A DNA stretch of 64,000 bases from Granulicella rosea (GTDB lineage Bacteria; Acidobacteriota; Terriglobia; Terriglobales; Acidobacteriaceae), in assembly GCF_900188085.1 (NCBI RefSeq), contig NZ_FZOU01000009.1, positions 1 through 64,000 of the forward strand, in the 5' to 3' direction. The first letter of the stretch is position 1; each line of letters opens with the position of its first letter. A model generated the notes under the pieces. It saw nothing but the letters and a program-made list of their open reading frames with translations, did no database searches and had not been told where the DNA came from. Positions 1 through 7,034 of the stretch are shown in pieces. The position numbers and the translations under genes are program-made.

Positions 1-1402
1 CGCCGCGCGAGGCCAGCAGCCAGAGCTGGCTCAGCCACAGCAGCATGACCGGCAGCAGCAGCCAGAGACGCACGCCGTGATGGTAGAGTCGCACGTCGAC
101 CGCCGAGATATAGAGCGTGAGCACGACGACCGAGGCGTATCCGGCCGACGTGCCGAAGGACCGCAACTGCTCGATGTCCGCGACCAGGTAGCCGCGTCCG
201 TTGGCCGGCGCGAGGCCTCGGCTGTGCAGGCTTTCAAGCTCCGCGAAGCGTTTGACGAAGGCCAGCGAAAGAAAGAAGAAGATGCTGAAGCCGCCCAGCC
301 ACGGCGAGATGGGAATCCCCGTCGCGGCCGCGCCGGCGATGATGCGGATCGTATACAGACCCGCCAGCACGATGACGTCGACCATGACCACGCGCTTGAG
401 CAGGAACGAGTAGGCCGAGGTGACGAAGGCGTAGAGGATCAGCCAGCCGAAGAAGCCCATGGGCTCGATCAGGGGCTGGCCCAGCCGCGCCGCGGCCACC
501 GGCAACAGCAGGGCGAGTCCGGCGGAGATGGCGAGAAACAGCGCCACGACCATCACACCGGAGATCGCCGAAAGATTGCCTGCGGCGAAGGGGCGGTTCC
601 GCTTGCGCGCGTGCTGACGGTCGGCCTCGAGATCCAGCAGATCGTTGACGATGTAGGTTGCCGACGCGCAGAGGCCGAAGCTGACGAAGGCGATCAGCGA
701 CGCCACGATGGACCCGGCAAACCAGCTATGCGCCAGGATGAGCGGCGCGAAGATGAGGACGTTCTTCGCCCACTGGTGCAGCCGGATGGCCTTCAGCCAC
801 GCCTTGATCGGCGAGCTGGTGTCCATGAAGCTGCGGACGGGCGTGACCTTCGCGGACTTCAGCCCGGCGCGCAGGCCGGCGGTCGGGTTGGCGACCATCG
901 GGTCCAGGCACGCGGTCAGCAGCGGGATGTCCGGGCTGGCGTTGCCGACGTAACTGAATCGGTCGCCGAAGCGCTCGCGGAAGGCGGCGAGCTTGTTCTT
1001 GCCGGCGAGGTTCACCGCGCCGTCCGACGCGAAGACCCCGGCGAAGATGTCGAGGTGTGCGGCGACGCGTTCCGCCATGACGCGGTCGGCGGCCGTGGCC
1101 AGGTAGAGTTCGCGGCCTTCCGCATGCTGGTGGTAGAGGTATTCCAGCAGTTCGCGGTTGTAAGGCAGCGCGGCGACGTTCAGCTTGACCGCCTCGTTGA
1201 CGTGGCGCTTGAACGACGCCTTGCCCTGGGCGATCCAGCCGGGGATGCGCAGGACGTGACGAAAGTCCTGCCGGGCGAGCACGAGCACGGCGTCGACGAG
1301 GGTGTCGGACTTGACGAGCGTGCCGTCGAGGTCGACGCAGAGCGGCGCCAGGTCTTCGGCTGCCTTTGGGCTGTCTGCCTGGCCGTTGGTGGTTTCCTGC
1401 AA
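1..1402 (-). CDS. HAD-like phosphatase / UbiA prenyltransferase fusion (C-terminus outside window)
   Basis: Partial gene running off the left edge, with 467 codons visible. The N-terminal HAD domain has the motif DLDGT (D24, D26) followed by a cap-like region. The C-terminal half is a multi-pass membrane domain with the UbiA-type metal-diphosphate motif VNDLLDLEADRQH near residue 250, where ND..D...D should bind Mg-diphosphate. The family joins a haloacid-dehalogenase phosphatase to a UbiA prenyltransferase; likely membrane transfer of a polyprenyl group to an acceptor that cannot be named from sequence. The start is taken as TTG at 1402 because AGGAGA lies 5 nt upstream and no in-frame ATG fits as well. 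It is divergent from the small membrane protein gene at 1492. Confidence 0.85.
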   Translation of the reverse strand, partial: MQETTNGQADSPKAAEDLAPLCVDLDGTLVKSDTLVDAVLVLARQDFRHVLRIPGWIAQGKASFKRHVNEAVKLNVAALPYNRELLEYLYHQHAEGRELYLATAADRVMAERVAAHLDIFAGVFASDGAVNLAGKNKLAAFRERFGDRFSYVGNASPDIPLLTACLDPMVANPTAGLRAGLKSAKVTPVRSFMDTSSPIKAWLKAIRLHQWAKNVLIFAPLILAHSWFAGSIVASLIAFVSFGLCASATYIVNDLLDLEADRQHARKRNRPFAAGNLSAISGVMVVALFLAISAGLALLLPVAAARLGQPLIEPMGFFGWLILYAFVTSAYSFLLKRVVMVDVIVLAGLYTIRIIAGAAATGIPISPWLGGFSIFFFLSLAFVKRFAELESLHSRGLAPANGRGYLVADIEQLRSFGTSAGYASVVVLTLYISAVDVRLYHHGVRLWLLLPVMLLWLSQLWLLASRG

Positions 1403-1480
1403 AAGACTCTCCTGTGCGCGTGCGGTCTCACGATCATAAAGCCCGCGTCGCAATTCCACGCATGCGCAGGTAGTCGGTTG

Positions 1481-1486
1481 TATAAT
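1481..1486 (+). promoter_or_regulatory. TATAAT -10 box immediately upstream of a start codon
   Basis: A perfect TATAAT lies in the intergenic region between the divergent HAD-UbiA gene and the small membrane protein. Only 5 nt separate it from ATG 1492, so transcription would begin at about the start codon. No good -35 element is seen 16-18 bp upstream. Confidence 0.4.
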
Positions 1487-1491
1487 AAAAG

Positions 1492-1716
1492 ATGGTTGTT
1501 GGGCCGAGGAAGAATGGCCGAGGACCTGTGTACGTTGCGCTTAAGTCGCTGATCTCCCTGCTGGTGCTCATGCTGCTGTTCGAGGGCATGGTGACCGCCT
1601 TTCACCTTCTCAATCTGCCGAGCGATGTGGCTGTCCGTGAGGGCATCGGCCTTCTGTTGCTGACTGCCGTCGGCGGTTTCCTGGCCTTTCGCGGGATCTG
1701 GAAGCGTGCGACATGA
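1492..1716 (+). CDS. Small two-TM membrane protein, hypothetical
   Basis: A 74-residue protein with two hydrophobic stretches (about residues 18-42 and 50-66) and basic ends, so probably a small integral membrane protein. I do not recognise a family. A perfect TATAAT ends 5 nt before ATG 1492. Either the message is leaderless or translation really begins at GTG 1528, which keeps both hydrophobic segments and follows a GAGGA. It is divergent from the UbiA fusion and about 160 bp before the SPFH gene on the same strand. The reading frame with clear membrane segments makes a real gene likely, but no function can be proposed. Confidence 0.55.
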   Translation: MVVGPRKNGRGPVYVALKSLISLLVLMLLFEGMVTAFHLLNLPSDVAVREGIGLLLLTAVGGFLAFRGIWKRAT

Positions 1717-1876
1717 GCGCGGCTCTGAAGTTGGAACGCTCGAAATAATAGGTTGACAATTTTTTGCTGGACCGGCTCGGCAGTTACTCTGCGCCGAGCC
1801 GCCCCGCTGCGCGCCGGTGGGTTTGCCTGCGCTCAGCTCGATGGATTACTGTGTCGGTTTCTGCCGAGGAGGCTGT

Positions 1877-2878
1877 ATGGCGATGTTCGATTCTCTCAAT
1901 AACGATGGCAATAAAAGTGGACGTCACTTCGATGCGAGTAAGTTCGACGGCCAGACGAAGATGGTTCGTTCGCTTGTCGGTATGGGTGCGGCTCTGGTCG
2001 TGCTGGTGATTGGCGCGGCGATCTTCTTCAACTATATCGCTTCGCTCACCCGGATCGGCGCGGGCATGGTGGGTGTGGAGGTCGTGCTCAGCGGCTCGCA
2101 ACGTGGCGCGTCGGAGATTCCGATTCGCACCGGCTGGGTCTTTTATAGCCCGCTGCGCTCGCAGATTATTGAATTCCCGACCTACGTGCAGACGGTGAAG
2201 TGGACGCGCGATATGAACGAAGGCCGTGCGAGTAACGAGGAGATGAGCTTCAACTCGAAAGAGGGTATGGAGATCTATTCGGATGTAAGTCTGAGTTACG
2301 CCATCGAGCCCCGCCGCGTGCCGGATTTTTATGTGAAGTACCGTGTCAGCGACCTGGATGTATTCACGCACGGAATTCTGCGCGATATTGTGCGTAACTC
2401 GTTGAACGAGGTCGCTTCGACTTACTCGGTTGAACAGATCTACGGCGAGCAGAAGACGGAGTTTCTCTCTAAAGTGCAGGCGCTGATCCAAAGCAAGCTG
2501 GACCCCGTCGGTGTAGGCGTGCAGCAGTTTGGATTCATCGGCGCGCCGCGTGTCCCGACGGTGATTGCATCGGCCATCACGAGCAAGGCGCAGGCGATTC
2601 AAGATGCGGAGCGCGCCCGCAACGAACTGGCGAAGACGCAGGCGGAGGCGGCCAAGACCGTCGCCGAGGCCGAGGGCAACGCCAAGGCCGAGGTTACTCG
2701 CGCGCAGGGTGAGGCTGAGGCAAATAAGATTCGTCAGACAAGTCTTACGCCGCAGTTACTCGAACTGCGTAAGATCGAGAACCAGAAGGCGCTGATCGAA
2801 CGCTGGAACGGCCAGTTACCCACGGTGCAGGCAGGCAATGGGCAGATGTTGATGGAGCTGCCGAAGATGGGTCAGTAA
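1877..2878 (+). CDS. SPFH/prohibitin-like membrane protein
   Basis: A 333-residue protein. A charged N-terminus is followed by one TM helix (about 31-55), an SPFH/Band-7 domain (about 60-260) and an Ala/Glu/Lys-rich coiled coil (about 240-300) that begins AIQDAERARNELAKTQAEAA. This is the prohibitin arrangement: an N-anchored protein that forms large ring oligomers at the inner membrane and often works with FtsH-type proteases. The start at 1877 is chosen because GAGGAGG lies just upstream; an in-frame ATG at 1817 gives a Cys-rich N-terminus unlike the family. No protease gene adjoins it. A TTGACA at 1753-1758 could be a -35 element, but no convincing -10 was found. Confidence 0.9.
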   Translation: MAMFDSLNNDGNKSGRHFDASKFDGQTKMVRSLVGMGAALVVLVIGAAIFFNYIASLTRIGAGMVGVEVVLSGSQRGASEIPIRTGWVFYSPLRSQIIEFPTYVQTVKWTRDMNEGRASNEEMSFNSKEGMEIYSDVSLSYAIEPRRVPDFYVKYRVSDLDVFTHGILRDIVRNSLNEVASTYSVEQIYGEQKTEFLSKVQALIQSKLDPVGVGVQQFGFIGAPRVPTVIASAITSKAQAIQDAERARNELAKTQAEAAKTVAEAEGNAKAEVTRAQGEAEANKIRQTSLTPQLLELRKIENQKALIERWNGQLPTVQAGNGQMLMELPKMGQ

Positions 2879-2895
2879 GTCGTTCGGGGCGATAA

Positions 2896-2923
2896 GAGGC
2901 CGGGCTGGATAGCTCGGCCCCTC
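2896..2923 (+). terminator. Imperfect stem-loop after the SPFH gene
   Basis: GAGGCCGGGCT and AGCTCGGCCCCTC pair around a GGAT loop with a two-base bulge, 18 nt after the SPFH stop. It lies between that gene and the decayed pectinesterase on the other strand. The T tract is poor, so it may be a weak or bidirectional terminator. Confidence 0.4.
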
Positions 2924-2968
2924 ATCTTCCACTTACCTTCCCGTCTGGAATTAAAGATAAAGCCGGAG

Positions 2969-3569
2969 TTATTCCGGCTTCCAGTGATCGGGCCCGGCTA
3001 AAAAGGACATAGGTTCGTATTTCGCCGCCTCAGCGGGAGTAAGTTGGTGAGTATGTGGATCGCGAGCCGAGGGTGTGGCGCCCGGGCCGGTCGACCGATA
3101 CTCCGCATAAAAGGCTGTGTCGAGATACTTTGTATCTCCAGGATGCCACTCTCGCCAGCCCGCGGGCACGATATGCGCGCCCATCTCGGTATTCAGAAAG
3201 ACGACCGAAGCATAGGGACGCCACGGCCTGCCAAGGTAGACATTCGTCTGGCCGGGGACTGCGGTGAGTCTGCAGCGGCTGAAGACGAAGGCGCTCCGCT
3301 GGGTGGGCGCGTACCTGCCCTGCGCGCTCAGGTAGCCGCCGGCGGCATGCTCGGTCGAACGTATCTCGCACTGATAGAAGACCGCGTTTGCATCGCCATA
3401 GCATGTGCATGGCTTCACCGCGTGGGGCGTGCTGATCGACACCCCGAAGTGGGCGCGCAACACGGACGGCATCGCGCGGCGCGACGACGATGCGCGCATC
3501 CTGCGCGCGAACCGCCGTCACCGAGAGGAGGCAGGCAAGCAGGAGACAGAGAGGAAGTGGTCGGACCAT
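2969..3569 (-). pseudogene. Pectinesterase remnant: signal peptide and C-terminal part in different frames
   Basis: Two pieces of a carbohydrate-esterase-8 pectinesterase survive. From ATG 3569 one frame encodes a good signal peptide (MVRPLPLCLLLACLLSVTAV, cleavage near RAQD). A second frame ending at 2969 encodes the C-terminal part of the beta-helix, with YGDANAVFYQCEIRS, GGYLSAQGR, YLGRPWRPYASVVFLN and a closing FYAEY segment. The central part of the enzyme, including the first catalytic-site strands, is missing: the signal peptide is followed within about 40 codons by the GDA.AVF segment and a frame change. A normal enzyme is about 320-380 residues; here about 165 residues of homology remain. 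I infer a large internal deletion plus a frameshift, so no active product. The intact pectin genes lie 30 kb away. Confidence 0.75.
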
Positions 3570-3724
3570 AAGGCGTCCTGTGTAGACCTGCGATGCAACA
3601 TCCGTCTTGTGGCGTCGATGCGGCGGTGCGGTAGATCTCAATTTGCGTGGCTATTTTGGTACGAATTGGGTAAGATTTTCTCCGTCCCCCGGCCCCTCCA
3701 AAAATTCATTCTGGATGTTCATCC

Positions 3725-3778
3725 ATGTCAGTCGTCTTTTCTGGTGTTGCCCTGCCGGGCGCGGCGGTGCGCCTGTGA
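3725..3778 (+). CDS. 17-codon upstream ORF (leader peptide 1)
   Basis: ATG 3725 opens a 17-codon frame, MSVVFSGVALPGAAVRL, whose TGA overlaps the GTG start of the next gene (GTGA, 4 bp, -1 frame). The second paralogue has an upstream ORF of the same length, the same last three residues VRL, the same 4-bp overlap and 7 of 17 identical residues. Conservation between paralogues supports translation or a cis role. No strong ribosome site is visible before it. Confidence 0.45.
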   Translation: MSVVFSGVALPGAAVRL

Positions 3779-4554
3779 GCCACCCGCATCGTAAACATGC
3801 TCCGCGAAATTCTCTCCGTCGGCCGACGCGCTTTGTGCCCGAGGACTCGGACAATGCTCATGGCCGCAGGCTCGATCCAGTGACCGGCCGCAAGAAGGGC
3901 GGCTCGCATCTCGGCGCGCTCTTCGTCGCGGGCGGCGGCATCTTGTTTGTCGCGTACATCTTCAACTACCAGGGCGTACAGACCACGCTCGACGGCTTCT
4001 TCAACGATCTTTATCGGGGCTCGCAGACGCATACGGGCGAGGTGCAGACGGGCTTCGACGCCGTCCTGCCGATCGTCGGCTACGTGCTGGCCGGGGTGAT
4101 CGGGCTCGTGGTGTTGCGCACGCTGTTTCGCGGCGCGGGTTCTCTCTCGCAGAGCCTTCGACTCTCGCGCAGGCAGGAGGTCAGCCTGCACGATTTCTGT
4201 GCCGATGCTCAGAAGCACGACATCAGCATCAAGGTGGCGCGCGAGGCATACAAGCTGATGGAGCCGCTCTGCCGCGGCAGAATGCGGGCAGGTCTGACCG
4301 ACCGTCTCGGCGGCGACCTGCGGCTCTCCGAGCTGCAGCGGGACGACCTCTACGACACGCTCCTGCTGATGACCGATCGCAAGGCCGACCCGGCCAAGGC
4401 CAGACCGGCGATGGAGACGCTGCTCGAGATGATGACGGTTGTGCAGGACAGCCCGCGCCGGTCGGTTGGGCAGTCGGTCATTCGGCCGGTCGCTGCGGCC
4501 TCGCCCGTGGTGCATCCCGTACGGCTGTCGGAGAAAGAAAAACAACTGCGTTGA
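3775..4554 (+). CDS. Two-TM membrane protein of unknown family, paralogue 1
   Basis: A 259-residue protein. Basic N-terminal tail (1-45), TM1 about 46-65 ending YIFNY, a conserved short loop QTTLDGFFNDLY, TM2 about 96-118, then a mainly helical soluble domain (about 130-230) with LLEMMTVVQDSPRR near the end. The next gene encodes a paralogue with the same order of parts. I do not recognise the family. The GTG start at 3775 is preferred because the bases CGGTGCGCCTGTGAGC around it are repeated exactly at the start of the paralogue, and because the sequence further upstream does not look like protein. No Shine-Dalgarno is seen, so translation may depend on the overlapping 17-codon ORF. Confidence 0.75.
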   Translation: MSHPHRKHAPRNSLRRPTRFVPEDSDNAHGRRLDPVTGRKKGGSHLGALFVAGGGILFVAYIFNYQGVQTTLDGFFNDLYRGSQTHTGEVQTGFDAVLPIVGYVLAGVIGLVVLRTLFRGAGSLSQSLRLSRRQEVSLHDFCADAQKHDISIKVAREAYKLMEPLCRGRMRAGLTDRLGGDLRLSELQRDDLYDTLLLMTDRKADPAKARPAMETLLEMMTVVQDSPRRSVGQSVIRPVAAASPVVHPVRLSEKEKQLR

Positions 4555-4652
4555 TGTGCGGCTAAAGTGGCATGGCGAGGGTGGGTCGTCCGACATAGGC
4601 TGGGATTGTTCCCTGCTGCGACGTCTAAATTCCGAGAAGCGAGTTTCTCCCC

Positions 4653-4706
4653 ATGGCTGCTTTGATCTCCCGCTTTGCCTTGAGTGCCCCGACGGTGCGC
4701 CTGTGA
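4653..4706 (+). CDS. 17-codon upstream ORF (leader peptide 2)
   Basis: ATG 4653 opens MAALISRFALSAPTVRL, 17 codons, with TGA overlapping the GTG start at 4703 by 4 bp. It matches leader 1 in length, in its VRL ending, in its -1 frame relation and at M1, S6, A9 and L10. A purine-rich GAGAAGCGAG about 10 nt upstream could serve as ribosome site. Confidence 0.45.
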   Translation: MAALISRFALSAPTVRL

Positions 4707-5515
4707 GCGCCGCCCCGATCATGACGCCGGAGCGCAGAAAGCTGGCGCGCAAGCCGACGCTGGTGGCGCCGAAGTTCGCACCCGTGGACGTGAAGGCCAG
4801 CCGCGCGCACGATCCGGCTGACGCGCCCGACGGTCCGAAGTCGTACACCGGCCTGCTGATTGTGGCCGTGGGAGGCACGTGCTTCCTGGCCTACATCTTC
4901 AACTGGGCCGGGCTGCAGACAACGCTCGATGGCTACTTCAATGGCATCTACGCGCAGACCCAGGGCCAGACGGACGCTGTGGGCAACGGCATCGCCACGG
5001 CGGCGCCGTATGTCGGCCTCGCGGTCGCTGCGCTGCTGGTCTATATGGTCATCGCGGCGGTGATCCGGTCGATGCCCGCGAAGAAGCGCAAAGGCCCGCC
5101 GCCGAGACGCGAGCTGACGCTGCACCGCTTCGTCGACAAGGCGCGCGAGCACGCGCTGGATGTGGTGATGGCGCGCGAGCTGTACCGCATCTTCCAGGCG
5201 GAGTGTGGCGCGGGCTGCCTGCCGGCGGAGCTCGAAGACAGCTTTTCCAATGAGCTGAAGCTGCCCGAAGACCGGGTGCAGGCGATCTACATGGCGTTGC
5301 TCCAGAAGGTCGAGCGCAAGCCGGACCCGAAGGCTGGCGAGCCGAAGCTGGGTACGGTGCTGGAGCTGATGACAACCGTGCAGGCCTCGCCGCGCGGCCT
5401 GATGAAGCCGGCGGTGCTGCGTTCGGCGGCGAAGGCCGAGCAGCCGGTGGTGATGTCCGGTGCGGCGTTCGTGCGACCGGCCAGGCCGACGGCGCCGGTG
5501 GCTGCTGGGCGGTAG
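4703..5515 (+). CDS. Two-TM membrane protein of unknown family, paralogue 2
   Basis: A 270-residue paralogue of the preceding gene: basic and proline-rich tail, TM1 about 48-67 ending YIFNW, loop QTTLDGYFNGIY, TM2 about 95-115, then a helical C-terminal domain with VLELMTTVQASPRG, and a low-complexity end rich in Ala, Pro and Val. The two proteins differ clearly outside the membrane core, so the duplication is old. The GTG 4703 start is conserved with paralogue 1; an ATG six codons later (4721) is the alternative. The 148-bp gap between the two genes contains only leader 2. The toxin-antitoxin pair beyond it lies on the other strand. Function unknown; the pair could form one hetero-oligomeric membrane complex. 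Confidence 0.75.
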   Translation: MSAAPIMTPERRKLARKPTLVAPKFAPVDVKASRAHDPADAPDGPKSYTGLLIVAVGGTCFLAYIFNWAGLQTTLDGYFNGIYAQTQGQTDAVGNGIATAAPYVGLAVAALLVYMVIAAVIRSMPAKKRKGPPPRRELTLHRFVDKAREHALDVVMARELYRIFQAECGAGCLPAELEDSFSNELKLPEDRVQAIYMALLQKVERKPDPKAGEPKLGTVLELMTTVQASPRGLMKPAVLRSAAKAEQPVVMSGAAFVRPARPTAPVAAGR

Positions 5516-5518
5516 CGA

Positions 5519-5905
5519 TCAGACCAGACGGATGGGGCCGGGGTACTGAGCGACCTTGGGGTCGACGGTAAGCAGCGTGATCTCTTCGACGCGAGCCTGT
5601 GCTACCAGCAGACGGTCGAAGGGATCGCGGTGGATCATGGGCAGACCGACCACGCCGAGGGTGTGCTCGACACGAATCTGTATCTCGCGAAAGTTCTTTT
5701 CAAGAAGACCGTCACGCAGCACACGAGGATGGAATTCAAAGTCCGACCGGCCAAGATTGAATTTGATCGCGGTCTCCCAGACGCTCACCGTGCTGAAGAG
5801 TACATCATCGGTCTTGTCGGCGATGAGCGCCCGAACAAATTGGGGACAACGTGCATCTCCGGATGCCCACCAGATTAGGAGATGAGTATCGAGCAGATAT
5901 CTCAT
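5519..5905 (-). CDS. VapC-like PIN-domain toxin
   Basis: A 128-residue PIN-domain protein. The acidic residues expected to bind Mg/Mn at a ribonuclease site are present: D6 in LLDTH, E44 in WETAIK, D94/D97 in HRDPFDRLL, and D115 in TVDPK. The family cleaves tRNA or rRNA and is held inactive by a partner antitoxin. The start overlaps the antitoxin stop by 4 bp (ATGA), which couples their translation. Length and order, antitoxin first, are typical for type II modules. Confidence 0.9.
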   Translation of the reverse strand: MRYLLDTHLLIWWASGDARCPQFVRALIADKTDDVLFSTVSVWETAIKFNLGRSDFEFHPRVLRDGLLEKNFREIQIRVEHTLGVVGLPMIHRDPFDRLLVAQARVEEITLLTVDPKVAQYPGPIRLV

Positions 5906-6153
5906 CCCTCGTCTTCACCCTCGAACATCGCGATGATTTCGTGATCTACAAAGTCTGGATCGAAGTTGTGGGTGCCGAGCTGGCCCTTCAAAAACCCAAA
6001 CCCGCTGCTCACGATTTTGGCTTCCAGATCCACAGGGCTGACCTGCACCATCGGCTTGCCTGCCCTGGCGATGATGAACGGTTCGCCCTTGGCTGCCTTC
6101 TCGATCAGCTCGGAGAGATCGGCCGGGACTTCCTGAATATCGATGGTCTGCAT
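5902..6153 (-). CDS. Phd/YefM-type antitoxin
   Basis: An 83-residue protein. The N-terminal part (about 1-45, MQTIDIQEVPADLSELIEKA...PFIIARAGKPMVQV) matches the Phd/YefM DNA-binding fold; the acidic C-terminus (FEGEDEG) fits a toxin-binding tail. A strong GGAGGGAG ribosome site precedes the ATG. It overlaps the PIN toxin by 4 bp. It probably represses its own promoter; an 8-bp palindrome lies 35 bp upstream. Confidence 0.9.
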   Translation of the reverse strand: MQTIDIQEVPADLSELIEKAAKGEPFIIARAGKPMVQVSPVDLEAKIVSSGFGFLKGQLGTHNFDPDFVDHEIIAMFEGEDEG

Positions 6154-6187
6154 GGCGCTCCCTCCGGGTGAATTTCATCTCCCTTTA

Positions 6188-6195
6188 GACTAGTC
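6188..6195. promoter_or_regulatory. Candidate toxin-antitoxin operator (GACTAGTC)
   Basis: A perfect 8-bp palindrome lies between the antitoxin start and the end of araD. It is where a self-repressing antitoxin could bind, but it is short and unsupported by a second copy. Confidence 0.3.
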
Positions 6196-6217
6196 CACCC
6201 GGAACGAAATGCAATAG

Positions 6218-6919
6218 CTACTTCTGCCCGTACGTGGCGTTTGCGCCGTGCTTGCGGAAGTAATGGCGGTCCAGCAGCGCCTGCGAGACGCAGTCGGCGT
6301 TGGCGCGCAGACCGATCGTCCGATAGGCCATGCGCGCGACAGCTTCGAGCACGACGGCGTTGTGCGCGGCATCGTGCGCGGTCCGGCCCCAGACGAAGGG
6401 CGCGTGGCCATTCACCAGGCAGGCGGGCACGGCAAGCGGGTCGATGACCTCGGGATTGCGGAAGCGCTCGACGATGGCCAGACCGGTCTCGTGGACGTAG
6501 CGGCCGCCGATGGCCTCGTCGGTCAGCGGCGCGGTCACGGGCACGGGGCCGTAGAAGTAGTCCGCGTGCGTGGTGCCAAAGGCGGGAATCGGCAGGCCGG
6601 CCTGCGCGAAGCTGGTCGCGAACTCCGAGTGTGTGTGGACCACCGCGCCGATCGTCGGAAACTCGCGGTAGAGCAGCGTGTGGGTGTCGAGGTCGGAGGA
6701 CGGGTTCAGGTTGCCTTCGACGATCTTGCCGTGCAGGTCGGTGACGACCATGTGCTCCGGCCGCAGATCGTCGTAGTCGACGCCCGAGGGCTTGATGACG
6801 ACGAGGCCCTGCTCGCGATCGACGCCCGATGCGTTGCCGAAGGTGTAGAGGACCAGGCCGCGTTTGACCAGTTCGAGGTTGGCTTCGAGGACGTCTTTGC
6901 GGAGTTGTTCTAAAAGCAT
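6218..6919 (-). CDS. araD: L-ribulose-5-phosphate 4-epimerase
   Basis: A 233-residue class II aldolase-family protein. The metal ligands H95, H97 (HTHSE) and H172 (GHAPF), and the acid residue D76 (PSSD), sit at or within one residue of the E. coli AraD numbers. It converts L-ribulose-5-phosphate to D-xylulose-5-phosphate in the cytosol, the last step of L-arabinose entry into the pentose phosphate pathway. GGAG lies 7 nt before the ATG. It follows ribulokinase on the same strand, 115 bp away, and the gap is filled by a dispersed repeat. No arabinose isomerase gene is in the window. Confidence 0.95.
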   Translation of the reverse strand: MLLEQLRKDVLEANLELVKRGLVLYTFGNASGVDREQGLVVIKPSGVDYDDLRPEHMVVTDLHGKIVEGNLNPSSDLDTHTLLYREFPTIGAVVHTHSEFATSFAQAGLPIPAFGTTHADYFYGPVPVTAPLTDEAIGGRYVHETGLAIVERFRNPEVIDPLAVPACLVNGHAPFVWGRTAHDAAHNAVVLEAVARMAYRTIGLRANADCVSQALLDRHYFRKHGANATYGQK

Positions 6920-6943
6920 TTATTTCTCCGTGAGCTTGAAACG

Positions 6944-7034
6944 AAAAGCAGATTCCCTTCGGGAATGACAAACAAAAGGACAGGCAACGGCAAGTGCAAA
7001 AGCAGATCCTCCGCTGCGCGAAGGATGGCAAAAA
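6944..7034 (+). repeat. Dispersed intergenic repeat, copy A (two hairpin units)
   Basis: Two units of the AAGCAGAT...ATGACAA-type repeat lie between araD and araB. The first contains a perfect hairpin ATTCCC-TTC-GGGAAT (6952-6966). The second has the usual lead-in CAACGGCAA, then AGCAGATCCTCC...GAAGGATGGCAA. Being on the non-coding strand of the operon, it could also act as an RNA processing or stability element between the two messages. Confidence 0.7.

Noticed and set aside
77..1552. Plus-strand ORF of about 490 residues at the left edge
   Set aside because: The minus strand carries the HAD and UbiA motifs; the plus frame is Arg/Asp/Gln-rich and lacks any ribosome site.
1753..1790. Complete sigma-70 promoter upstream of the SPFH gene
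   Set aside because: TTGACA is perfect but no -10-like sequence lies 16-19 bp downstream.
3607..3774. Longer N-terminus for the first two-TM paralogue
   Set aside because: The extra residues are rich in Trp, Cys and Pro and unlike the paralogue, while the GTG at 3775 is conserved between the two genes.
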